This document shows, one piece after another, positions 12,775 to 24,490 of a DNA stretch of 64,000 nucleotides. The notes beneath the pieces are model-generated. The model was not told the DNA's origin and searched no databases. It saw only the letters and a program-made list of their open reading frames with translations. The DNA comes from Alisma plantago-aquatica. Its lineage: Eukaryota; Streptophyta; Magnoliopsida; Alismatales; Alismataceae. The stretch covers positions 540,010,879 through 540,074,878 of the forward strand of contig OY856413.1 of the NCBI GenBank assembly GCA_963693085.1, given 5' to 3'. Within the stretch, counting starts at the first letter, position 1; each line of letters opens with the position of its first letter. The translations under genes and the position numbers were made by a program.

Positions 12775-13920
12775 GAGTTGCATGGTCAAAACCATGGAGG
12801 AAAAGCTCATGGTCATCCTCCACAAAGCAGAAAGAAAAGAGATCAAGCACCAAATATCTACCATGTTTGATGTGTGGACAGGGTCAAGGAAGTTTCACTA
12901 GGTCTTCGTGAACCTCCCAGTGAACCTTCTGCAAGTCACGAACACTAGGAGTCCTCCGCCAGTGAGGCTTTCCACAGCAGTTGAAGCCAGTTCATCGGGG
13001 GACCAAAGCAACAACCCATGCTCAACTCCATAAATAAGGTTGTGCTCAGAGTGACCCAAGGGTCGTCTAGGTCGAGGGAATTGGATGAAGGCGGTGCCAA
13101 AGGGGAGAACAACCATGAGTGTCGATGATGAGGAATAGAGTAGGTCAGTGAGGATCAAAGTGGGAGGGATGAAATTGGTGGTTGATAGGGGTTGATACTA
13201 TCAATGAGAAGCTTATCAACTTCCTAAAGGAGCAATGGAGATACCCTCCAGTGGTCTATAATCGGTATCCAATAAGAGAATGGAAGTAGGATTTGGGCAT
13301 TTCTTTCTTGCTAGGTTTTAGGGTTCAAGTCGGGGCTTAAAATGTACGCTCTTTCTCCCAAATCTAATGGAGAAATCAGTTTGGGAAACAGATAATAAGG
13401 GAGTGAGGACCCCCCCGACAACTAGGAACAAGAGTCCTGCCATAGCCAGGAGGTTGAAGAAGGTACCCAACGACTGTGATTAGCTGACCCACATGGACTC
13501 CTAATCTGACGATGCAAAAATCCTAGAACAAGGAAATCTGATAAATCCTTATTATCTAATACAAAAACAACCATTATCTTGATAAAATTAGTTACCTAGT
13601 CAAGTAAACTTGGATTAATATCAAAATTTGAAAAATTGATCATATAGGTATCTAGAATGTTGTAGCGCAATCCGTTTTCCAGTTAGGTGACTAAGGTAAT
13701 TAATATAAGAGAAATATTAAATGTTAATAACTAACTATGTAAATACTTTTAAACCTTGATAATTTGTGTTTCATCCTTTTCCAACATTATCTCTAAAATA
13801 TTAAATTTTAGTGCATTCTAATAATTAAATTAGGGATAATGTACCATACATGTAATGATGACCATGAATGATATATACTTAAAAAATTATACTAAAGTGC
13901 TAAAAAATGAGGATGTTACA
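12775..13920 (-). repeat. LTR B2, truncated copy
   Basis: Aligns with the last ~1.1 kb of B1 (3380-4308 plus 9105-9322) and B3 (18160-19102), starting near GGTCAAAACCATGG and ending GAGGATGTTACA at 13920. It retains the uninterrupted LINE-A target site. The 3 kb expected on its left are missing, replaced by element C. Confidence 0.75.
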
Positions 13921-14788
13921 ATTCTACCCATCTTGGCTAAATTTCGTCCTCCAAATTTCATTTGGCTACCCACCTTAGGGTTTTACATACCGACTTTCTT
14001 AAATTATCTTAAAAGAGCATTACACACTCAAGGTGTGACATTGTTGTGGCTACACATCTATTTCTAGCCTCATTGTTAAAATTTTCATGTGGACATTCTA
14101 TTAATTGATCTTAGAGTCTACACCATTGCAATCTACATGGAAAAGGACCTCAGTTACCTCATCCCTAAGGAAGTTGTATTAGAGTTCTGGTTCTACCTTG
14201 AATCCAACTGACTTATCTATGTCAAATTTCCTATCCTTTATATGCATTCTAGGTCTTACTATGTATCTAATTAGATTTAGGTGACTATATGTCTTAAGCT
14301 TTTAATGTTGATTCTTGTTTTTCTTTCACCTTTGGGTACACGTTGAACGTCATATATTCAGAGGCGACATGTCTTATCATGCTTATCTCAGATCCTCCCT
14401 AGCACACATGTACCATACTATATGCACTTGAAAGGACAAGATAAGCATGATTGTGCACATAACATCCTCTCTGTAAAACCCCATATTCTTGTGTCCCATA
14501 CCACAAACATGTGGGAAAGAGAGAGAATGATATATACAACTATAATGTTAACATAAAAAGTGTAAAACATCTAGTCACATAACCTAAATCATTATCTAAA
14601 TTTGTGTCTCCTTTTAAATATCTACTTAGATTTCAAATATCTTTCACTTACTTATTATATACCTTGAGATATTACTTATATTATTGAATGTATACTATAC
14701 ATCTCACTTAACTTTGTATAGGTTAATCTTAAGTAAGAACATGAGAATTCATCTGGTGGCCAACTATAATGTCACTCTGACACCATAT
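13921..14788 (-). other. Short B internal domain with primer site and purine tract
   Basis: Only 868 bp separate LTR B2 from LTR B3. On the minus strand it starts with a tRNA-Met-like site (TGGTGTCAGAG, 14775-14785) three bases from the B3 LTR. It ends with AAGATGGGTAGAAT (13921-13934) against the B2 LTR, preceded by a trace of the gypsy polyprotein end (Leu-Glu-Asp-Glu-Ile). Between these I see no gag, protease, RT or integrase. Both cis sites needed for reverse transcription are visible, but no enzyme, so this is a non-autonomous element. Confidence 0.7.
14775..14785 (-). other. tRNA-Met-like primer-binding site of B
   Basis: The minus strand reads TGGTGTCAGAG, one base off the canonical TGGTATCAGAG, three bases from the TGTTACA end of LTR B3. 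The ATA spacer is identical to that of element C. Confidence 0.75.
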
Positions 14789-17700
14789 TGTAACACCCTC
14801 CCTAAGTACACACATGTATATAGCGGAAGTAACACCAAGTTATCCATAATTCGTGTACTCAAGGGGGCATTATATAAAATTTGCATTCATAACAACAATA
14901 TAATCAATCACACAAACTGAAGTATTAAAAATTTTCATGATTGTTTTTACAAAAGTAACATAAATGTGATTACATGAGAAAAATCAATTAGTTTCTTGAG
15001 CCTCTACTCTAAAGTTCTAGACATTTAAAATATATAGATGAGTCTATAAACCTGAGGATCATCTTTTAGTTGGCACCCCACCAGATTGAGTCATGTTCTA
15101 TCCTTGTGCTTGATTCTTTGGAATATACTATGCATATACACTTACTTGCGAACATATCGTCCCCAACCATGCATTGAAGAAAACATTTTCTAGCATAAGT
15201 GGCGTGAGTATTCTAATACATACATTACTTGATGAAATAAGATACTGCAAAATATTCTTTAACATTATATACTGAGAACTAACCTAAAAAACTTTTCAAA
15301 ATCTAAAACATAAATATCTCTTCTTACTTTAACATAGTTCTTATTTATTTACTTATCTTTCTCTGGAGAATTGTACTCTGGTACCTGGGGCTCATGACCT
15401 ACACTAAGGCACCTGGGTCACATAACCTACACTCTGGGCATGGGTTATGTCTCTGAATCAGCTTGCACTTTGGTGCCTGGGCCACATGACTTGCACAAAG
15501 GCCCTGAGTCTTGTATCTTCTATCTTATTCTCTTTTATTATACTTATAAATGAGATTATGTGCATGCTTTGAACTAAGGTGTTTTTCATTTGTGACTTTT
15601 CTCTGATTTGTGGCCGCCATTATACGTTAAGTCCTCCTCTGTGGCATTGAAGTATCCTCTATGGTGCAACACACCCTCTGTTGGCACAACGTGCCCTCTG
15701 TTGACACCGAAGTGTCCTCTATGGTGAAACACACCCTCTATTGGCACAACATGCCCTATGAAATGGAGTAAATACTCCTCTGAATTCGAAACATATGCCT
15801 CTGAATTGTCCCGAGACTCTCTAAATGAGGACTTATCATATAAGGTATTATGTGAAGGTTCTGAATTAATTATCTTAAGTCTAAGGTTATTGGATTCTAA
15901 ATATGGACTTATCTGAAACTGAATACTGAGTACTGAACATGTACTGAACTCTGAGTCTGAATTTACATCTGAATATGAGTAATCTTAATTACAAATTTGG
16001 GATTGGGTCTAAAACCCTTATCATGTATTTTAATCAAATATCTGGCTTCCCACATATTGAGTAATCTAAATCTGAATAAAAATTTTATATTCTTATTATC
16101 TGGATAAATCTTAATTTGAAAATCTTGTTTGATCAAATGACATAATTAAATTTTGATATTAGATTTATGACATGTAAGTCTAAAGTCTTAGAAAAACAAT
16201 TTGAACTAAATATAGGATATTAAGTACATAAAAGTAACTTAAATAGTAAACATCTAAAATATTATTTTTGACATGATAACTCAACCTCTTGAAAGCCTCA
16301 TGAAGTCTTATCTTAACATGAGTCTTGATACATTCATGTGTGCTCAACTCTTAAATCTTAAAGATGAATCTTATCAAATCTTATCTTGCAAACTTAATCA
16401 TAGCTTAATGCATTCTACTCTTATAGTCTTATATTGTACTTGATTATTAGATCTTAATCATTCTAAGACATCTAAATAACACTTAGTTCTTAGATATTAA
16501 TATTTCTAAGAAATCTTGATAACATATTTATACTTGAAATCTTAATACATTCTTATCCCACAATATCATATATGCCTATCTTGGTTGCATATCTTATCTT
16601 GTAGTCTTATTCATTAATATGAATCATTACTAATAGTTCTTATAGAAACATGATACTTTAGTTTTCTCATGAAATTGGTTCACGAGTGCTATCATTCTAA
16701 TAAACATTAATAACATATCTCTTCTCGAGATATTAGGAACATGTAAGGACATACCGATGAATATATGAAAATCTTACCTGTATATCTTAACTTAAAATAT
16801 TAGAACATTAGATCACATAAATCATGAAGTCTTATAAAAATATGTTGAGTTTGATAAATATGAATACTCATGGGCATGAACCATTTACCTGTCATAAGGT
16901 CAGTCTTATCAAGAAAACACTGCTCCAGGTTCTTCTAACCTTCTCCTAAAAAACCAAAGGATCTATCAGTTTTCATGTCTCATCTTAAAGTCTAGTCTTC
17001 TAGGGCCATTAGGGTTCTCGATTAGGGTTTCTTGGTGCATGCATTTAACTCTTGAGTGAAATCTAGGATCATACACATGATTTGATGTTCTAGTTATTAT
17101 TAGAGTGTGTTATATTACTCTTTGTAACATACATGTTGTTAGGGTTTGGGTTTAGTTTACATTAATTTTTTCTTAACTTACTTCATTGACCCTATCCTTT
17201 CAACTTGGTTTAGGGCTTACTTATACTAATCCTTATATGTAGCCATTAGGTTTAATGTTTAGTTCCTCAACAGGAATGAAAATGTTCATATCTGTTTCTG
17301 ATCCAAATCTTATTGATATACTTAATCACACATCATCTCTATATGGTTATCACATATTTTCTTCATATGTGAGATCATACCTACGATCGATTTATAGTAT
17401 CTTCTCGTTATCATTAGAAGTTACTTATCTTGAATCTAGGTGATTGGGATTTAGGTTTATTACTTATCTTGGATCATTATCATCTAAACCCTAAGATATG
17501 ACAAGTTAACATTAGCTCACCAATTATAGTCATATGATGTATCTAGTATGTATTAATTTGAATATTCGATCATAAGACAATAATTAGGGTGATATTAGGG
17601 TTCCATTAGAATATATGCATTTTTTCTGAGGTAGTGTCTAAAGTTTGGTATTTTTGTGGTTAATGGATTCTTTCCTAGGCTTTTCTAAAGTTCGGATCAT

Positions 17701-19102
17701 TATTTGGAAAATCACTGATGAGATAAATAAATAAGAAATCAATTACTAGAAACAACGAGAGGGTCGTGTCTTAGAAGCTTCAACTGGGTGAAATTTTCCT
17801 TGGTGTGAACATGATATGTCAATCTACTAGCAGGGTGAGATTAGTAAAACTTACATTGGAAGCACTGCTCTGGATTCCAGCCTTGTGCACCAGGAACTAC
17901 TCTGGCAGGTTGAATCCACCACCATAATTCCAAGGACACTGAAGACTAGGGGATCTTGGGGTGTTGGGCCGCCTCTTCCTAAATCTAGCCAGCCTTGTCA
18001 CACAACCAACAATGCTCGATAGGGTGAGTTTGACAGTTAGGAAAACCAAAAGATGACTGGGGAGCCAAGAAATCAAGATGTGATCTCAAAAAGAGGGAAA
18101 CGTGTACCCTCAACCCAACTTGAGACATTTCTGAGGTGAATCTAGAGGTGAAGCTCGAGTTGCAGGGTCAAAACCATGGAGGTCAAGCTCATGTTCATCC
18201 TCAATGGAGTAGAAATAAAAGAGATAAAGCGCCAAATATCAACCTTGGTTGACACGTGGGCAGGGTCAAGGAAGTTTCATTAGGCCTTGATGAACCTCCT
18301 GGTGAACCTTCCACAAGTCACGAACACCAAGAGTCCTTCGTCAGCAAGGCTTTCCGCTGCAGCCGTAGACGATTTGTCGAAGTGGGAGGGATGAAATTGG
18401 TGGTTGATAGGGGTTGATACTATCAATGAGAAGCTTATCAACTTCCCAAAGGAGCAATGGAGATACCCTCTAGTGATCTACAATCAGTATCCAGGAAGAG
18501 TACAACAACGGAATTTGGGCATTTCTTTCTTGCTCAGTTTTAGGGTTCAAGTCGGGGCTTTAAAGGTATGACTCTTTCTCCCGAATCTAGTGAAGAAATA
18601 TGTTTGAGAAATGGATAATCAGCGAGTGATGACTCCCCAACAGTTGTGATTGGATAATCCACAGGGACTCCTAATCTTATGGTGCAAAAAATCCTAGAAC
18701 AAAGAAATCCGATAAATCCTTGTTATTTAATACAAAAACGACCATTATCTTGAGAAAATTAGTTACCTAGTCAAGTAAACTCAGATTAATATCAAAATTT
18801 GACAAAATGATCATATTGGTGTCTAGAATATTCTAACATAGTCCTTTTTCCAATTAGGTGACTAAGGTAATTAATATAATTAATATAAGAAAAATCTTAA
18901 ATGTTAAATAACTAATTATGTAAACACATTTAAATTTTAATAATTTGCGTGTCATCCTTTTCCAACATTATCTCTAAAATGAAAAATTCTTAGTGCATTC
19001 TAATAGTAAAATTAGGGATAATGACCCACATATATAATGATAACCATGAAAAACATATACTTAAGAAATTATAATAAAGTGCTAAAAAATGAGGATGTCA
19101 CG
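14789..19102 (-). repeat. LTR B3, about 4.3 kb
   Basis: Starts TGTAACACCCTCCC and ends GAGGATGTCACG at 19102, directly before the GTTAC flank. It is the longest of the three copies. Extra sequence relative to B1 includes 15775-16090, where CTGAA occurs about eleven times, and 17936-18095. It lacks about 170 bp that B1 keeps. The 60-bp tandem at 15655/15715 is shared with B1. No coding frame is supported. At 4.3 kb against a 0.87-kb internal domain, the LTR makes up most of the element. Confidence 0.75.
15655..15760. repeat. 60-bp tandem duplication inside LTR B3
   Basis: TCCTCTATGG begins at 15655 and 15715; the unit includes TTGGCACAAC and is nearly two copies long. It is the same period as in LTR B1. 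Confidence 0.7.
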
Positions 19103-19107
19103 GTTAC
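19103..19107. repeat. Target-site duplication GTTAC, right of B
   Basis: Directly follows the last base of LTR B3 and matches 749-753. Confidence 0.6.
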
Positions 19108-19140
19108 CTCAGCTTTATCTTACTTTGCTCTGATAACCAA
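19108..19140 (-). other. Possible copia leader with primer site
   Basis: If B entered the copia element of 1-753, the rest of that element should resume here. The minus strand carries TGGTTATCAGAGC (19127-19139), a tRNA-Met primer site with one inserted T. That would place the copia 5' LTR to the right. The gag N terminus is not visible, so part of the element must have been lost. Confidence 0.3.
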
Positions 19141-20229
19141 TCATACCTTGATTGCAAGATAACTATTTATTTCTATGTAGGTAACTCACCAAATAATGGT
19201 TTTAATCATTGGACAGAACACCCATCAACTTCCACAACCAATGGTAACCATTCACAACATCAGAACTAAGGGACCACTACAGCTGACCACCCATTCGTTC
19301 CTAACCCGATGGCCCTCTACAGTGCTTAGAGATACCATCAGATAAGGTCTATCATAATGATCATCAGTTCTCAAAGACGATGGCCTCAAGTGATGAACAT
19401 GTCCCATTGGTATTAATCGAGCAAGAACTAATGGCTGGAATGACAAGCCTAAAACCATTGGTTTCCAAAATTAATGGCTTGCCTAAACCCAAGGTGGAGC
19501 GCCTACCAATGGAGCATCAAATATGCTCAACCAATGGTTGAGTTGGACGGGTCAAATGATTGTCCACTAGAATGAAAACCAACGGTCTTCCTAGGATCAC
19601 AACCCATGGTCAGGTAGACAATTACTCCTCTGCATGACCTGCCTACCGATGGCACCTCTAGACGCATTAGTCATTCAAGACCATTAAGCGCTTGCCCTGA
19701 GGCACATGCTCATGGGACTTCTGGTGCAAGTAAAGAACCCCTAAGCACCACCCTGAGCAATGAATGAGGGTTATAACTAGAAGACCCATCTCTAGATAGA
19801 AGGGGTCATGACACAGAGGATACAACATAGTGTTATCAGATAGCCACCTTGCCATCAATTTTCGATTTGTATCTTCCGACCATCGGCTCATGACCTCCAA
19901 GGATGAGATTCCAAGAAATAGTGCATCTCCACCTTTTCCTAGAAGTTCTAGACTTCTTTGAGAGAGAGAAGGAGGGAGACAAAGCAACCGTCCTCACCTT
20001 CGAGCTAAATTCTAAGTGGAGAAACTTTGTAACCAGTATGTGGTCTCTGTTGTTGTATCTTTCTCCTTCTCCCTTGAATTTGTTCACCCCCTTTCATTCC
20101 ATCCCATATCCATGTCTAACCACACTTGTAATTCTACCAAGCTACTCAACACACTAAGTGTCTAATCATATAGCTTGGGTTGGGATTATCCACTAAAGCT
20201 CTCTCAACATGTAAATACTTACATCCATT
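19141..20229 (+). other. Non-coding LTR-like DNA with CCAATGG motifs
   Basis: No convincing gene. From 19200 to 19700 words such as CCAATGG, ACCATTGG and CCGATGG recur. The stretch is contiguous with 25972-26671 across LINE-B, and together they end at the primer site of element D. It is therefore probably the left part of the D 5' LTR, possibly with copia LTR sequence at its left end. The LTR start is not resolved. The last 18 bp (20212-20229) are the LINE-B target duplication. Confidence 0.4.
20212..20229. repeat. LINE-B target-site duplication, left copy
   Basis: TAAATACTTACATCCATT occurs here and, without mismatch, at 25954-25971, flanking LINE-B exactly. Confidence 0.95.
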
Positions 20230-20250
20230 TTCTTTGAAAGGGAAGAGCAA

Positions 20251-23200
20251 TTAATTATTCATTCCGCGCTCTACTGCGGACAAAATAGGTGAAATGTCCA
20301 CATGGCACCGGGCCTGGAACCAGTGGGGTACAATAGAAGTGAAACTAAAGGAATCATTACAAGACATAGCATATTTTGCCAAGCTGTCCGTGGGGTTGTT
20401 GAAATCACGAGGAACATGATGAATAAGCTCCTCAAGTGAGCTTCCGAGAAGACTCGTAGCTTTCCTAGCATAGGCCAAGAACTTTGGGAGGGGTTGTTTA
20501 GTCGTGATGTGCCTTATGGCCTCCATGGAGTCCGAAAGGATGCAGAAGGACCCCCAGGAACAGTCCTTGCACAACTGAGCACCCAACAAGATAGCAGTGA
20601 TTTCGCTCACAAGAGGAGAAGTAGATTGAATGGTTTGACAGACACCCAAGATATGCGAGCCATCTTCCTGGACGACATGAATTCCGATAGTCACAGTCTC
20701 CTGCCCAAGATGGTGAGATGCATCAAGGAAGACGTAGACCGACTTGGCAGTAAACATTTCAGTATTGAGGTTCACAGATTTTTGAGCTTTAGGGAGCTCC
20801 TTAGGGAGCTTTAAAATGGACTCCGCCTGGAGCCTAATGAACGCCGCCTTCTTGGTAGCAGGGGAGATTTAATTTCAATGAACTTATAGATTCCAGAAGG
20901 ACCAAATATGCCAGCAGGTGACCGCTCACATGGTAGTAGATTCGTCAGGTGCCATGATACACCACTGAATCCATTCGTTAGTAGGAAGAATTTGATGGTG
21001 TTCATTTGGAAGCAACTGATTCCACATGGCCCGGCTAGAGTGATAGTCACTAAGAGCATGGATCATAGTATCCTGACCATTATTGCAGATAGGACAATCC
21101 TTAGAAACCTCCATGTGCCTGCGGTGCTTCTCCATATTCATCATGAGAGCACCATGCATCTTGAGCCAGAGGTGGAGCTTGATACGTTCCGACAATTTGG
21201 CTTGCCAAATAGATTTCCAGTGACCTGGCATGGCAACCTCTTTATCGCGTCTAATCTAACGATAGACCGATCTAGAAGTGAACAACCCACTTTCCTCGAG
21301 AGGCCATGACCAACCATCATTTCCTGAGTCGGGTCGGGGTGTAGGAATGGTAGAAATAGCTGTCTAGGTGGACTCAGGAAGGAAGTTGTAGATGAACTCC
21401 CAGTCCCTACCCTCCTGTGGGAGAGACCATGGAATCAACTATAAGATCACTGAGATCATGAGGAATAGGCCAATTTGGGTGGGATTCCAGAATAGAATGA
21501 CCTACAATCCATTTATCTTTCCATAAGTTCGTATTCTGCCCATTATTAATCACATGGTGGCTGACATCAGTGATCCTGCTGAGGTTCTTCTTAATGAAGC
21601 TCCATGCTAGGGAGCTTGGTACAGACTTGAGCCTCCCATTTTTAGTGTATTTGTCCTTCATCACCCTGACCCAACTCTTAGAGGGGTCGGTGAGATAGGT
21701 CCACACATTCTTCAACATGAGTGCCTCGTTCTGGTCTTTAGCATCCCTGATGGCGAGGCCCCCAATATCCTTGCTAAATGACACCTTAGTCCACACAACC
21801 AGTGAGGATTTTCTTTGAGTAGATGCACCGGACCACCCAAACCTACATATGATTTTATTGATGTCATCACACAGGCTCGGCGAGAGCTTAACAGTCTGCA
21901 TGGTGTAGGTAGGAATCGCCTGAAGAGTGGACTTGGCTAACGTCACCCGACCTGCAAGAGACAAGTGCTTATGCGTCCAACTATTCATTCTTCTCTGTAT
22001 GGATGTTATAATGTTGCCATGGGTTTCTTTATTTACTCGGTGGTGCAGAACAGGAACCCCAAGGTACTTCCCTAGGTCGTCGGTCCAGGAGAAACCCAGC
22101 TTCCTGCAGATCCTGCCCTTCTGAGATTGAGAGACATTCTTGCTGAAGAAGCAACACGATTTAGGTTTAGAGATGGATTGGCCAGAGGCCATAGAGAAGT
22201 CCTTGAGAATAGAGGATATGACCTGGGCCTGGTCTAATGAGGCTTCGCCCAACAAGAGGATATCGTCAGCGAACAAGACGTGGGAGAGCTTCAGGCCACC
22301 ATGAGAGATGGTGATCGGCTTCCATCTACATGCTTCCATAGATATAGAAATGGGTTGACTCAATCTTTCCATGCAGAGGACGAACACATATGGGCTGATC
22401 GGGTCTCCTTGGCAGACACCTTGGGACGCTTTAAAGGGGGGAAGTGCCTCACCCTCCCAAAGGATGGAGGTCTCGCCCTTCGTAATGATCTCCATAATAA
22501 AAATAGTGATCTTAGCAGGTATTCCTGTACGCTTCAAGGTGTCGTGAATAAAATCCCAATTCATACGATCGAATGCCTTTGCCAGGTCTAACTTGATGCA
22601 CATCAGGGGCTTCTTGGTAGAGTTGGATTTCATAGTATGGATAACCTCCTGGATGAGGAGTATGTTGTCACTAATGCGATGTCCCGATATAAAGCTGGAT
22701 TGTGTTGGATTAACCCAGTCATTCATGAAAGGCTTGAGCCGCTCAACGATCACTTTGGATATGATCTGAAAGTAGCTATTGTTCAGGGAAATGGGTCTCA
22801 GATCACTGCATCATTGGGGTGTAGGGATTTTAGGAATGAGAACCATATAGGAGCCTGCGATGGCGGTATCAATGAGCTTAGAGGAGAAGACCTCATGTAC
22901 AATAGTGGTAATGCTTGGACCTACCGTCTCCCAGTTATGCTGGATGAAACTGGAGTGAATGCCATCAGGCACGACGGCTTTAAGAGGTTCCATTGCAAAG
23001 GCTGTCCTCTTAACCTCAAAACTATCCGAGATAGAGCACATGTTGGTGAAGGAAGCCTCAAGGATGGTAGGGAAGGCACTCGGGTATGCTTGAATCTGTG
23101 CATCTTGCGTCGGGGCAACTTGAGTCAGGAGCTCCTCGAAGAAGCTGCGAACAAGACTCTTTGTTTCAGCGCACATAGCTGTCCATCACTCGTCCTCTTT

Positions 23201-24297
23201 TTGGAGTTGGGTGGTTTCTTGAAATGCCTTCTAGCTTGGACGAAGGACTGGTAAAACTTAGTGTTGAGATCACCAGCCCGAAGCCAGTCGATGTGCGCCC
23301 GTTGCTGCCAGTCTACTTCCTCTTGAAGAAGGATATTATGAAGGCGTTTCTGAAGAGGCACAATTGGGTCAATTAGTGGAGCAGAGCTCAGGGCCTGTAG
23401 GAGTACTTGGTGTTTGGCAATGTTGTCAAGCAGTCAAAGTTTCTCCTTGTGGTGGCGGGGAGCGTGCACAGAGTCCCACTGAGAAGCTTTGCACATGAAA
23501 TCATGAAGCGCATCCTGAAAGTTGCTACCAGTAGGCCAGTGATGCATGACCTTCTCCTTGAAATCATGAGTAAGGTTCTAACTTTCCTTGGTCCGGAAAT
23601 GAGCACGCCTGGGCGTATTGGTTCCGTAGGACAAGAGAATAGGATGATGGTCTGAGTAAAGATGGGGGAGAACCGCAGTGGAGCTTTCCCTGAACCTTTG
23701 AATCCATTCAGAGTTGGCGATGACACAGTCGAGCCGCTCATAGAGCTGCTGATGCTTGAACATGTAAAAAGGACCTTAGGATTTTAGTTCCGCAAGCCTG
23801 GTGGTAGCAAGGGTTTCATGAAATTGGCGGCTAGAGTGCTTGTCAAAGTAGATACTACCTCGCTTTTTGTTGAAGTTGAGCAGAGTATTAAAGTCGCCCA
23901 ACACTACCCATGCAGTGTTTGTCACCGTAGATGAGATCTCCTCCAACTTTTCCCAGAGGAACTCCCGTGGAGTAGGGTTAGGGCTACCATACACGATGGT
24001 TAAGAACCAGTCACCGCTAACACGATAGTGCAAAAATTGGCGATGATTGAGAATGATGTCGACAGAGCAGTTGTGCTGATTCCATGCAGTCCAAATACCA
24101 CCAGAATAGCCATTAGCTTCCACCTTGTGCGATGAGTTATATCCAAGGCATTTGATAATACTATCTGCAGTTGGACCACTATAGCGAGGTTCCACGATGG
24201 TCGTGATGCTTACTTTGTGAGTGGATTTCATTTCACGAATTAAATGGATCTTCCTATCCAGGCGTGCACCCTGGATGTTCCAGCAAAGCATATTCAT
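20251..24297 (-). pseudogene. LINE-B ORF2 (endonuclease-RT-zf-RVT-RNase H), broken
   Basis: APE endonuclease: MLCWNIQGA at the start, the Glu of IVEPR, GGIWTAWN, VYGSPNP, VVLGDFNTLL and SDHHPI. In-frame stops lie at 23776 and 23578, and a frameshift near 23165. A stop at 22811 precedes LRPISLNN. The RT core, 22753-21407, is open for 448 codons with IKLDLAKAFDRMNWDF, SQGVCQGDPISPYVF and the catalytic FADD at 22262-22273. A later shift leads to zf-RVT (WLKMHGALM, then CPICNN) at 21231-20926. The final frame, 20775-20251, is an RNase H fold with the expected acidic residues: Asp in FLDAS, Glu in SEITAI, Asp in LSDSMEA, Asp in NPTDSLAK. It would nick target DNA, copy the RNA and degrade the RNA-DNA hybrid. 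The breaks make it inactive. Confidence 0.95.
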
Positions 24298-24490
24298 TGA
24301 GAGGTTATTATAGAGCGGCGCACAGTCCTATAGACTGCTCTTCTTCATCCATAGTTTCCTCCACTGAAGGTACCTGGGAAGCACCTTTGAGGTGTTGTTG
24401 GAATTCCAACACGCATTTAGCATGGGGGTTTAGATCTATTCTACCTTGAGTTTCCTCCGAACGACCTTTCTTACGAACACGATCAGGGCT

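Larger units (their letters stand above)
754..19102 (-). mobile_element. Composite large-LTR retroelement B (three LTRs)
   Basis: The plus-strand order is LTR B1 (754-9322, split by LINE-A), internal remnant (from 9323), foreign LTR C (10059-12591), truncated LTR B2 (12775-13920), short internal domain (13921-14788) and LTR B3 (14789-19102). The element is read on the minus strand. A purine tract lies just right of B1 and of B2, and a tRNA-Met-like primer site lies just left of B3. LTR ends are TGTAACA/TGTTACA-like inverted repeats, decayed by transitions in B1 and B3. GTTAC flanks the whole block. No gag or pol frame survives. The purine tract follows a residue of the gypsy polyprotein C-terminal signature (a Leu-Glu-Asp-Glu-Ile run), so a Ty3/gypsy origin is likely. 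Confidence 0.65.

Noticed and set aside
14684..14920. 78-codon frame crossing the left edge of LTR B3
   Set aside because: It runs across the primer site and LTR boundary, so it is a chance frame.
20908..23254. Plus-strand frames of 100-205 codons across LINE-B
   Set aside because: They are antisense shadows of the well-supported minus-strand ORF2.
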